64,000 bases of DNA from Culex pipiens pallens (taxonomy: Eukaryota > Arthropoda > Insecta > Diptera > Culicidae). The notes beneath the pieces were generated by a model that was not told the origin of the DNA, ran no database searches, and saw only the letters and a list, made by a program, of their open reading frames with translations. The DNA is taken from NCBI RefSeq assembly GCF_016801865.2, contig NC_068937.1, positions 128,812,117 to 128,876,116 on the forward strand, read 5' to 3'. This document shows positions 46,777 to 58,700 of this stretch, piece after piece. The position numbers were made by a program, and so were the translations under genes. Numbering within the stretch: position 1 is the first letter of the stretch; every line of letters begins with the position of its first letter.

Positions 46777-48686
46777 GTCGTGACACTTGCGCGTCGTGCC
46801 CTCCTCTTTAGGGTCGATCGCCAAACATTGAGCGGTTGATGGGGTGTTTCAAGCTATTGTTCCACAATTGACGTTTGTCTCCGTCGTTCGAGGGCGCGCC
46901 ACTGCAACAATCGAAGTAGTCGTCGTCGAGAGATGAGCTGAAGTCGCGGTAGGCTTTGAGCGAATCGGTGGAAAAACTTGTTTTCTGATGATGATGGGGT
47001 TTAGGTTATACTGACTGAAGTTGTTTATTGTTGTTCTAGTGAGGTGATCTTATCCACCTTGGACGACCCTCGGAGGCTTGAATTCGCGAGCGATGATTTC
47101 ATTGGGAAGTGATCATTTGCGCGCAAATTTAGAATGATCTTGCTGAGAAACAGGTTTTAAAGGTCTTCGAATCTCAATTTATTTTTAAGACATTGATATT
47201 TTGAGCTATTGCAGTATTTCACATTAGTACGATTGAACAGTATTTTTTAATTTTATTTTAAGATATTTTTTTTTAATTAACTAGACTTGAAATATTTGCT
47301 CAAAAACAATGCAAAAAAAATTGTATGATTAATAAATAATCTTTACTTCAAGCGAATAACCCTCTATCGTCAAAATCTTATTTTCATTTCGGACTCTTGC
47401 TGAGATTTTGCCTCGTTTGAAAATAAACCAGCATAAAAGTGACACACGCATCGCCTGCTTATGTTATTTATATTTTCATCACTCTTCTTGTTTCCTTTTC
47501 ACCAACTTCTTCCTTCACTTATCTTCTTCCTCTTTTTCACCACCACCACCAACATCATCATTCCCTCTTCCCTCTCAACATTCTTCTGTTTATCTCGTTC
47601 TCTCTTTTCTTCTTTCTTTCGCAGCGCGGCGAGCTTTACCGTATTCTCCCTTTTTCTTCTCTTTCGCTCTCCTCCCGCGCTTCGGTTTCGTTTTTATTAT
47701 TTTGCACTAACACCCATACACAAAAAATAACCCAAATTATTGCTCCAACAAGCACAAAAACAGGGGAGAGTAAACAATCAACCAAACAAACAAAAAAGAG
47801 CGAACGATTCCTTACCGATTGCGAGCATTTTCGCATCGCCAACACTTTTCCACACCGTCATTTTGATTGAATTTTGTTTGATTCTATTTATTTTCGGGTG
47901 GATTAAGTCACCACCAATACCACCATCAGAATTTGTTTAATTAATTTGATTTTTCTTATCGCAGCAAAAAAAAAAAAACACTCATTCGTCACCGTGTGCG
48001 ACGAAGAACTTTTTTTCACTTTAAAATTTCGTCAAGTTTTCTTTTGATTCACATTTTCGTTGCACGTTAAAATTATTGCATTTTTTATTTCACTATTTTT
48101 TGCACAAACATCAAAGTAGGTGCGGCGGCGAACGCGAGGGATGAAGTCCGTGTTAGTAGGCTGCTGCTGCTACACAGGCAACATCGTCACAAAACGCGCG
48201 TGCACACACACACACGGACAGCAAAAAAACCGGGTTGCTGTGATCAAAGCAAACACACACACGCCCGCACATTACACGGAGCAAATTGCACAGACAGCGC
48301 GCGCGCGCAAGCACGAAACGAAACACGTCCGGACCGGTCGAGAGCAAAACAGCGAATGTTTACCACATCACAGTGTGCGGCGGTGGTGATGGTGAAGTGA
48401 AGTGCCGCGAGTTGAAAGCTTATTTTGAAAGGTGGGTGCGTCAATTGACGTTTGTGGGGACAGCGGTGCCAGAAATCTAGTTAGATGATTTTGATTTGAA
48501 TCAATTTTTACGTAAATAAAAAAAAACTCTTATATTTTGCTTATATATTTCTATAGTAAATTCGGAGAACTGGACCATAAAAAAAACTTAGGTGAAATTT
48601 AAATTTAGTTACCCAAAATTAGTTCATTCGATTTGTTGGTTGCCTAGTAAATACAATACAAAATAAAATGTATTTCAAGCAAAACA
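46777..48686. other. Noncoding region with pyrimidine tracts and CA repeats
   Basis: Positions 47490-47700 are a long C/T-rich tract on the plus strand. Positions 48195-48260 hold (CA)n. A GC-richer patch at 48110-48430 with GCGCGCGC could be a promoter or 5' UTR, but no coding exon can be supported. Confidence 0.35.
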
Positions 48687-49036
48687 ATGTAAATGGGCCA
48701 AAGCCGAATTGTAAACAAACAGTCTGTCATGCTTACGTCAATGGATGTTTACATTAGGAACGATCAGGACAGACCCTTTGTTTACACTTCGGCTTTGGCC
48801 CATTTACATTGTTTTGTTTGATTTCAATGTCGCCAGTTTTGCCGCCATTTTTGATTACAAAAAATCCAAAATTAGATCACTTCAAGCAAAATAATGTACA
48901 ATGTAAATGGGCCAAAGCCGAAGTGTAAACAAAGAGTCTGTCCCGCTCGTTCCTAATGTAAACGTTCACTGACGTAAGCAGGACAGACTGTTTGTTTACA
49001 CTTCGGCTTTGGCTCATTTAAATTGTTTTGCTTGAC
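48687..49036. repeat. Two adjacent palindromic MITEs of about 135-145 bp
   Basis: Copies at about 48687-48820 and 48892-49036 both begin ACAATGTAAATGGGCCAAAG and end with its complement, with GTAAACAAAgAGTCTGTC arms. They are close copies in the same orientation. A partial relative lies at about 57366-57450 in the Nup98-96 intron. Confidence 0.7.
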
Positions 49037-49274
49037 TTTGGTGCATTTTTAGAGTCATTGTTAAAGTTAGGTATGCAGATCGGAAGGAACGCGGTCAAGA
49101 AATGTTGCGTGTTCTTTTCGTGACCCCCCAAGAAAAGTTGACAGTTCGGTATGAGTGCGTTTGACGGTGTGCGCGCTTGAGGTTCTTTGGGGAAAAAATA
49201 AAGAGATTAAAAATATTCAAGAGTTATAATTAAATAGATTACAAATGTTTATTCAAAAACTTTTCACAACAATT

Positions 49275-49758
49275 AGGCCGTTGCAAATATTTTTTGAAGT
49301 TTATGTCCCTCGACTCTGACCAATGTCGAGGGGGGTGAAAAAATAAAAAAGTATAAAAATTGAAATTACGAGCCATGTTTTTCAACATCTCAATGAAAAA
49401 AGTGTTTTAAATTGCATTATACACCTGTCCAGTTGTTTTGCCATCATTAGTTTCCAAAATATCTAAGTATTCACGAAAATTTTATTTTTTGCGAAAAATA
49501 AAATTTTTGCGGTGTTGTACATTGGAATTTCATAAAAAATCAAAACATTTTTAAACAAACCCAAACATGCTAAATATGATTATCAATGCAGAAAAATGCA
49601 TTTTAGATTGTTTTCAGTTGATTAGACTTCTATTTTCATGGAAATTTTGAAGTTTTTTGGAAAAATATTTTTTTTGCCCCCTGATTTTTCAGACCAATTT
49701 TGAAGGGGGGGGGGGGGGGGGGGGCGACATAAACTTTGAAAAATATTTGCAACGGCCT
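49275..49758. mobile_element. TIR element with AGGCCGTTGCAAATATT ends and a poly-G tract
   Basis: The left end AGGCCGTTGCAAATATTTTT is inverted at the right (AATATTTGCAACGGCCTT), and the homology continues through GACATAAACTT. The right subterminal region contains 20 consecutive G (49705-49724). It is non-coding. Confidence 0.7.
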
Positions 49759-49984
49759 TATTATTTAAAATTTATTTTAAAAAACGAAATTAGAAATTCT
49801 TAAATTCTAAAACTAGAAAAACTAGAAAAATTATAAAATTATGAAATTAGGAAATTATGAAATAAGGAAATTAAGAAATTAGGAAATGAGGAATTTAGGA
49901 AATTAGGAAGTTATGAAATTTGGAAATTATAAAATAAGGCTGGTTCAAATGTTAATTTTTTTTTCTAAAGTTCATAAATTCTAA

Positions 49985-51245
49985 AATTCTTATACAGCAA
50001 TTCCATTTGAAAAGAGCCTAAACCGAAAAAAAAGTTCTCCAATCGGGCTCAAATTTTTTCTGGGGGTTCCTTGGCCAAAATAATTAGACCCGTATTTTTT
50101 TGTTTGGCCATTAGGGTGACCTACATCGTGCTAGGGTGGTTCGAAAAATGGCAATTTTCGTCATTTTTCGCAAAAACCACTTTTTTCGAAAAATCATATC
50201 TCCGCGCCATTTCATCCGATTTTAGCTGTCTTAGACGCAAAAGAAAGGTGATGAGTTTGGCTATTTGAGAAAAATAGTAAAAAGTTCCAAAAATCTAGCT
50301 TAACTATTGAAAAAGTCGTATGAAAACTTAAAATGGCGTTTTGACCGTGTCTGGACCAAAGAGCCTATGTCTGAAAATATTTTTATCGGATTCCTCGGAA
50401 AATTTCACATAACATATCAAAAAATTGGCGATGTCGAACCGTACGTTTCCGAGATATGATTTTTTGAAAATAAAAACTACGTTTTTTGACGCGCCGCGCG
50501 CAAAAACAGGAAAATGACGAAATCGGCAAAAAATCAACTTTTTTCACTAAAACTGCGATAACTTAAAAAAATCAGCGATGACCTATACATGTCTGGGTAT
50601 CAAAATTTTCGTAATTGAAAGACGCAACTTTTGGTACCCAGACATGTATAGGTCATCGCTGAAATTTTTAAGTTATCGCAGTTTTAGTGAAAAAAGTTGA
50701 TTTTTTGCCGATTTCGTCATTTTCCTGTTTTTGCGCGTGGCGCGTCGAAAAACTCAGTTTTTATTTTCAAAAAATCATATCTTGGAAACGTACGGTTCGA
50801 CATCGCCAATTTTTTTGATATGTTATGTGAAATTTTCCGAGGAATCCGATAACAATATTTTCAGACATAGGCTCTTTGGTCCAGACACGGTCAAAACGCC
50901 ATTTTAAGTTTTCATACGACTTTTTCAATAGTTAGGCTAGATTTTTGGAACTTTTTACTATTTTTCTCAAATAGCCAAACTCATCACCTTTCTTTTGCGT
51001 CTAAGACAGCTAAAATCGGATGAAATGGCGCGGAGCTATGATTTTTTGAAAAAAGTTCTTTTTTCGAAAAATGATGAAAATTGCAATTTTTCGAACCACC
51101 CTAGCAAGATGTAGGTCACCCTAATGGCCAAACAAAAAAATACGGGTCTAATTATTTTGGCCAAGGAACCTCCAGAAAAAATTTGAGGAGAACTTTTTTT
51201 TTTGTTTAGGCTCTTTTCAAATGGAATTGCTGTATATTTTTATAT
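49985..51245. repeat. Foldback element, arms about 0.6 kb
   Basis: The left arm (49985-50612) is inverted at about 50625-51245 with high identity. The centre is near 50618, where GGTACCCAGACATGTATAGG pairs with CCTATACATGTCTGGGTA. It has no gene. It is another possible source of long hairpin RNA. Confidence 0.9.
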
Positions 51246-52192
51246 TTTAAAATTTCTAAATTTTATTTTTTTAATTTAAAATTCTTAAATTTTTAAATTC
51301 CTGAACTCCACATTTTTAACTCTGGAATTTTGAGTCCTTTGAATTTAAAAAAATAGAGTTTTTGATTGTTAGAATTTCGGGTTTTTCATAAATATGTATT
51401 TTGGAATTTCTTTATTTCAGATTTTTAAAACTTTTGAAATTTTAACTTGGAAATTCTGATTTTTTTCAGGTTTCGAATTTTTATTTTTTGAGCTATGGAA
51501 TTTAAAAATTATAAAATCTCGACTTAAATATTAAAATTATTATTCTATTTTCCTAAATTTTTTTTATTCCAAATAACAGATTTAAAAAAATGTTGGAATT
51601 TCCTTCATAATTTTCTTTTGTTATTTGAAATTTCCGGATGTTTGTTTTTTCATAACTGAAATGTTTGTTTTTCCATATTTTTTGATGTTTATAATTCTGA
51701 ATTTTTTTTTTTAATTTGCGGGTTTTTAATTTCATGAGTTTTTAAATAAGAAAAACTAAGGTTAAAAATTTGAATTGATCGCCAATTCTCAAAATTAAAC
51801 TAAACTATGACTCTAAAATGATCCTAAGTGATCTGATTGTGTATAATGAAACATCTGAGCAAAGTAGTAATGGCGAAATGGATTTAAAAATTTAAGAATT
51901 TAGGAATTTATGAATTTAAGAATTTGAGTATTTAAGAATTTAAGAGTTTAAGGATTTAAGAATTAAAGAATAACAGAATTTAGAAATTTAATAATTTAAG
52001 AATTTAGGAATTCAAGAATTTAGGAATTAAGGAATTTAAGAATTTAAGAAAAAAATTAAGAACTAAAGAATATAAGAATTTTTGAATTTAAAAAAAAATT
52101 AAGAATGTAAGAATTTAGGAATTTAAAAATTTAAGAATTTAGGAATTTAAGTATTTAAAAAAATCAAGAATTTAAGAATTTAAGATCGAGCC
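51246..52192. repeat. AT-rich degenerate simple repeat
   Basis: Interrupted AATTT/TTTAAGAATTT words dominate, strongest at 51885-52190 (TTTAAGAATTTAGGAATTT). No gene is seen. Confidence 0.6.
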
Positions 52193-52346
52193 AGCACTAG
52201 CCGAGCAGTCACAGGTCGAGGAAGTGGCAGCGCAGAGAGGCTCTAACTAATAAGCCGACGTCAACATTTCAAAAGGCATCATGTACTAAGGCACTCTCCA
52301 GGATCCCTTCGAAAGATTAGCTGCGCCAAGGGTTTGATTAGATTAG
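52193..52346 (+). mobile_element. 3' end of the GATTA-tailed retroelement, copy 2
   Basis: The 3' end CTGCGCCAAGGG, then TTTGATTAGATTAGAT, matches the complement of 8519-8600. Upstream it extends with a unique segment (GATCGAGCCAGCACTAGCC) not seen in the other copies. Confidence 0.55.
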
Positions 52347-52793
52347 ATTGGGATGTGTCATCAAATAAAATAAAACAAGGGTTCTTTGTTTGTTTGTCGA
52401 ATCACTATTATTGTTTACAAATTTTACATATTATCAAACCATTACAAAAATAGCATATTGATAGGATTACATACTTAAGGCGATTAACTTAGATTAACCA
52501 CTTTTAATTAGTTTTAATAGCATATTTTATTTACTTTCGGTTGTCTTAAGCAAGCAAAACAAATCTCGTAGAACAAAGTTTGAAAGGGGGTGGAAAACAA
52601 TTAAATCGTAGGCTGTAGAATATTGTTTGTGAGTTTGCATTAACATTTTCAACAAGTGAACTTTTCTCTGTTTAGATATATTTTTGCTGGGTGTTTGGGA
52701 TTGTGTGCTTACATCATTCTATTGTGTCGTGTTTGATAACTGGGTGAATTTTAAAAATACTCTTGATTAAAAGAAAACTTCTCCAACCCCCAT
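52347..52793. other. 3' flank of Nup98-96
   Basis: AT-rich 3' UTR and flank. TTTATT near 52505-52530 would be an AATAAA-type signal on the minus strand, though its use is not certain. Confidence 0.35.
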
Positions 52794-55700
52794 TCACTGC
52801 TTCCTCAAATCCTCCGCCAGGAACGCCCCCAGCATGTGCTGCAACTCCTCGAGCGCGTACTCTTGCGGCAGGGGCAACTTTTCCAGCGCACTTCGCAGCA
52901 GGGCGCAGCTGTTGATGCGCGGGTCGGAGACGAAAAAGGACCGAATGAGGTACGCCAACCGTTGGGCGATTTCGCTCTGGCAGAGCCGATGCTTCGGCGT
53001 CGGACACGGGAACATCTTGATCACCGAGCACAGGTCGGACAGTTTGGGCTTGAGCTGCTCGAGGCGCGCCTCGGCCACCTCGTCGTCGATCGCGTCCCGA
53101 ATCAGGTCAAACTGGAAGGGTTGGGAATTGTTAGTTATTGTTGAGGTTTGAAATTCAGTTGATTTTGCTACCTTTTCGTTCAACTCGATAAAGTCCTTCA
53201 GGATTTGTCCCTTGATGGACCAGTTGTAGATCTGCTTGACGTCCTCAAACTCTCCCAGCAGGGACTTCAAGTACGGGATGTCGTCTGCAAAATGCAAAAT
53301 CAAATTAGCTCTAGCTCAAAGTTAATGTTCTAGAACTCACCATTGATGACGCAATCCGGCGCCAGATGCTCCATGATGACGTCGTGCGCCTGGGACCACT
53401 GCTTCGCGGCCAGCAGGTACTTGGCCTGCCGGTGGTAGTCGAACTGACTGCCGGCGCGAACCGCCTTCGCCCAGTGGATCCAGCACTCGGGAATGCCCAA
53501 CTCGGCCACGATAAACTGCTCGCGGGCCAGATATTCCACGGCGTCGTCGTCGGATTCGTTGAGCTGGATGTGACGGTAGAGCAGGTCCTGGATGGCGAGT
53601 TCGCGGCGAGACCGGTCGTTGAGGTGGAGCAGCACGTAGATGGACCAGTGCCAGAGGTCGTGGTTTTCCAGTTGGTTCGCGAAGGAGAGATGAAGCTGGC
53701 TGCGGGACAGTTCCGAGCAGTGTCGATAGCCGAGGGTTTCCAGGGTTTGGAGGAGGAACCAGGACAGGCGGAAGTCCGAGGGGTCGGAGGTGTGGGTGGC
53801 CGGGTTGAGGAGGGCTTCCAGCGGGTGGGATCGTACGGAGAAGAGTTTGAGGAGGTGGAAGCGGATGTCCTGGATGGGTTTGGGGCTGGTCAGCTTGACG
53901 CGGGAAGTGTAGGAGGGCGTTGGGGGCAGGGCAAAGAACTCGCTGGCTTCGAAGGACTTTTCGTACGCGACGAGGGCGTCGGTTATGGAGGCGGTTGGCG
54001 AGCAGAGGTACCACAGGTGAAGGGCGAGGGACTTGAGCCAGTTGAGGTTCTCGAAGATGTTGATGGTTCCGTGGGTTGATGAGAGCAGTGGGATCCCGGC
54101 GATCAGCATGAACGCTTTGAGTCTACGCGGGTCGATGAACTTGTCGGCTTCTACCGTTTGCCACGAGCTCAACTGGTGCTGGATGAGCTGCCGAACGGTT
54201 GGACCTCCGGAGATCTGCGCCAGCAGCATCGCCAGGTTGGTGTCGTTGCTCTCAAAAGCCAACTCGCATGCGTCCAAAACTTTGTGCGTGCCAATCAGCT
54301 CCAACAACTGGTCCAGATATTCCTGCTTCTTGGTCACCTTCTCCTTCGCGGACTGCTCCGTGACGACCTCCTCGATCCACTCGGAGAACAACTCTCGCCT
54401 GAACATGGTCGCCATGTGCGCGCTCTCCTCGACGTCCTCCAACTCTTCCCGGGCGCCCCACAACGCTGCACAAAGTGACCATACCTCGACGCACAGCGCC
54501 TCAAACGAAGAACTGCCGTCCGCAATCAAACGCGCCATCTCCAGATGATCTTCCAGCGCTTGATGCCGCCCGGATGCCACGTAGTACGGACACTCGCTAC
54601 CTTCGACCTGCCGAACGTCGTCGTACTTCAGCTGAATCCTCAAATGGTCCTCCACACTCTTCCGGAACTCCGGAATGACCGCGCACGACCGAATCTGCAA
54701 CATCTGCAGCGCCGCCGGAGAAAAATCCTTCCCCAACCGCCCCCTGAAGAACCCACTCAACTCTCCAACGTTCACCACCGCGCCCTTCTTCAACTCCGCA
54801 CAATTGTCCGCCGTGCTCAGCTGGACCAACGCCGCCGGGAAGCTCCAGCCAACCCGGAACTTGCGCCCATGAAAGAACGCCAAGTCACTTTTATTCTCCA
54901 AAAAGCGCGCCAAAATTGACCGTCCCATCGGGATGCAAAGATCATTCGAGTGGACCAACTCCACCTTCGGCTTCACCACCAACGGCGCCGATCGTGGTCC
55001 AATCGGACGCGGAATCTCCACCGCCGTCTCCTTCGGCGGACGCTTCGCCTGAATCTGCTGCGTCGACGTCGCAAACAACCCCGGATAGCTGTCCAAACCC
55101 TCCGTCGTGTCAACGACCTTCGCCGACTTCGGAGACTCCACCGTCATCGACGGCCTCATGTACAAACTACTGGCCAACGTGCGACCCAACCCGAGGTACG
55201 GCTTGTTCGGCACCATCTGGTCCGGACTGTCCCGTCCTCCATCGGTAATCTCCGAAATGACCGACCGCCGGTCAAAGTCATCTTCCACGAAGAACGACGC
55301 CTTCATCAGCTGCAACTTGTGCGAGTCCTGGCCCAAGCCCAGCGCCAACGCCGCCGTCGGACTCGTCGGATTCGCCATCGTCGTCGACGTGACGTCGTTC
55401 GTCATCACCGAGTAGTTGAACTCGTCCAGCGATTTCTCCGCCGCGGCCAGTGGCTTCTGAACCTTCTTCCTCATCGCAACCGGAACGCTCATCTTGCTCT
55501 TCTTCGGATCAACCGGCGCCCCACCCCCTTCCTCATCGTCATCACTATCACTCAACCCGTACTTGGAAAAGTGCTCCACCTTGAACACCCAACTCCCGGT
55601 GTCCGGCCGGTACTCCAAGAACCTCGTATCGTGCTTGTCACACACCCGTCGCAGCTTGCCCTCGTAGTCCATCAGCGCCAGCCGCTGGGCGTCCTTGATC

Positions 55701-58700
55701 GGCTCGTGCAACGCCTTATCGTGCGGCCACACCTGGTCCAGCGTAATCTGCGCCTTCCGGTTCAGGCCCTGCCCGACCGGCGGTTTGTTCTCGTCGTCCG
55801 GGTAGATGATGACCTCCTTGTGGCGGAAGTGCACGATCTCGTCCAGATTGAGGCCCGCCACGTCGATCGGCTCGTTGAAGTACACGTTGCCGTAGCCCCG
55901 GCGGCCGATCGTAAAGTTCGCCACCACGCAGCGGCCCTCCTCGTCCATCAGCTGCAGGATCTCATCCAGCGACGGGATGGTGTAGTAGCTGGAAGGAACG
56001 GGGGGAAAAGGAGAGATTAGATCTGAGTGCAACCCTATAAAAAATTGACGTAACTCCTCCTTGTCGGGCCGACATTCACTCAAAATAGCCCGATAGGTAG
56101 TATGGTAGTGTTATTTTGTTATGTCATACATGTTCTTGAAATTAGGACAACCTTCCTCGACCTTATTTTTTTTTCAAATAAATTTTAGAAATTTAATAAA
56201 TATATTCATTGAGAACAAAAAATAAATAAAACGTTACAATTATTTTTTGTTATTCACAAATTTCTGTTGAATTTTTAAAGTTTTAGATTTATTTAATTTT
56301 TAAATTTGAGATTTTCTAATTTTAAAATTTTGATTTTTTAACTTTAATTTTTTTTTATTTAAGAATGGAGTTCAATTTGTGGTGTAATTAGACAGTTTGC
56401 CCCATAAGAAATACATTGTTCACTACCAGTCGCGTCGGGTACTAGAATCACGTCGGGTATCTTAAAATTCAAGAACTTTAGAATTTCAGAATTCTTGTGT
56501 GTTTTTTATGAATTAAGAATTTTGAAAATACAAATTTTAAAAGCATGAAATTTGCGATTTTTTAAATTTTTATAGGTTAAGAATTTAATAATTTTAGTTT
56601 AATTTTTTATTTTCGGAACTTCAGAACTTTGTAAATCTAAGAGTTTTTTGTTCTTAATTTTTTTGGAATTTTACAATTTTAGAATTTAGATTTTTTTGTA
56701 AAGGAGCCATTACACTACCGCAAACAAAAAAACAAACTTGCACTTTTTCGTGTTTGACAGTTTGCGAAACAAACAAACATGGCAATATGTATGCGGGCTG
56801 ACGTTTGTACAAATAAATCCAGGCAAACAAACAAAGCAGGCAAACTGTCAAAAAGTGCGGGTTTGTTTGCCGTAGTGTAATAGCTTCTTAACTTAGAATT
56901 TCAAAGGTTTTGAAATTATTTCCACAATTTTGAAATTTTTTTTTTTTCATTTTTGTTGAATAAACGTCAAAGCAGCTTTTTCAAAACAACAAAAGACTTT
57001 TGTGGAATTGGGAAATTCAAGGTAGGTTTCAATAAAAATGTTGTTGATTCAAACCTCGTACAGGCTGATTCTACAAAAAAAAATTCTGCGTGATAGAATT
57101 TCATAATATTTCAATTTTATAATTACCAGAATTTCAAAAAAAATCACTACTCAATTTTTTTATTCAGGAACTATTTTTTTTTAAATTTAGGACTATTTCA
57201 AATTTCACCATTAATTTTTTGTTACAGTTTGATTTTTTTCGGGCAAATTTTTTGAATTTTTGGATTTATTTTTAAATTTGTTTCCATTTTATGAATTTTT
57301 TAAATCCTAATATTTTATATTTTTAAACGTAAATTTTTGGAGTTTCAAAAGGGCGAAACCTTGGATGTAAACAAACAGTCTATCCCACTTGCTCTTGTGA
57401 CAGTTCACGTTGAGTGTGTGCTTGTTAACATCCAACGTGTTGCCCTATTGAAGATTTATTACGGATATTTAACAACAGGGTTGCCAGTTTTCATATGGCT
57501 TACTATTTAAAAATCAATACTATTTGGCATCTTTTAAAAAATTTCTTCTTGAATTTACTAATATCACAATTTGGAAAAAAATATTTTTTGGATTTTGAAA
57601 CTCTAGAACTTAACAATTTTAAATTTTGAGAATCTGAGATTTGTTTAATTTTTGGAATTTAAAAATACTTTAATTTATCTTGAATATTTTTCTTAAATTA
57701 TTTTTCTATATTTATATATTTGCATTTTAGAATTTTAATTATGAATTTGTGTGAATTTTAAAATTCACAATTTTTTTCTTATTTTTTTTGTTTTTGATTT
57801 TTTTTTTAATCAAATCTAATCTAACCCTAGCGCAGCCAGTCTTTTGAGGGCATCCTGGAGAACGCCTTAGGTTGATTAACGCCTAGCATCCTCTTGTCAT
57901 TATTAACAATTACAGTGCCCCATTGCATTAGATTGCATTGGAACATTATAAACGTCAAAGCGGCCAGGCCAACTGTGTAAAGTTAACCGCAAAGAAGATT
58001 CGTTGAATTGGATTGAGTTTGAGCACGAATGTTCAAACAACTATACATTTCTGAATCTTCTACAGTGGAGGAAGAAACGTGTGGATTTCCCGCTCACGTG
58101 CCTCTTTTTTAAGAGCAATGAATCGTTGGGAGCACAATGCTGAGAAGTTTTGGTGCTCCGGGACCCTCTGGGATGGGACATTGTATTTCCAGAAATGCCC
58201 TGTACACCTTTGGCATGGTTATAGCGCCACATCTCGCTCTTTTGCTTTGGAAGAATTTTTTAAATGACAAATTTTTAAATTTTCGAATTTTGCAGCATTT
58301 TGACTGAAAAAGGTACAATTTTAAGTAATGATATCTAAAAACAGGGTTGCCAGATCTAATGAGGCATTATTAAAATATTTTTAATAATAATTTTAATTGT
58401 TTTTAAGCATAACTTTTGAAGAAAACACTGTATTTTTATCTTCAAGATTCTAAAAATTTGAAAGATTTTTTGGCTTGTTGTTTTAACATGTTTTAGGTAA
58501 ATAGTATGTAAATCTATCTATTTTTTTATATGCACCTAATCTCGGGTGAGTTTTCAAAAAGCCATAAGAGCCATCGACACCTCCGACTCTAATTTTCGTT
58601 TATTTTTAGTTGCAGGACGTGTAGATGAACAATCTCAAGCATTTTTGAAATTGGTTTTTCGTAAGTAGTTCGAAAACTGATGTAAAAATGGCTTTGTTTA

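Noticed and set aside
46763..46824. Upstream extension of the RNase H ORF as part of the retrotransposon protein
   Set aside because: It lies beyond the target-site duplication, so it is probably host sequence that happens to be in frame.
47408..47870. Ser/Phe/Pro-rich ORFs at 47.4-47.9 kb
   Set aside because: They translate a pyrimidine tract in all three frames.
53337..55500. Long ORFs opposite and in other frames of Nup98-96, for example 54950-56020 on the plus strand
   Set aside because: They are Arg- or Pro-rich shadows of a GC-rich coding region with no family signature. The minus-strand frame is clearly Nup98-96.
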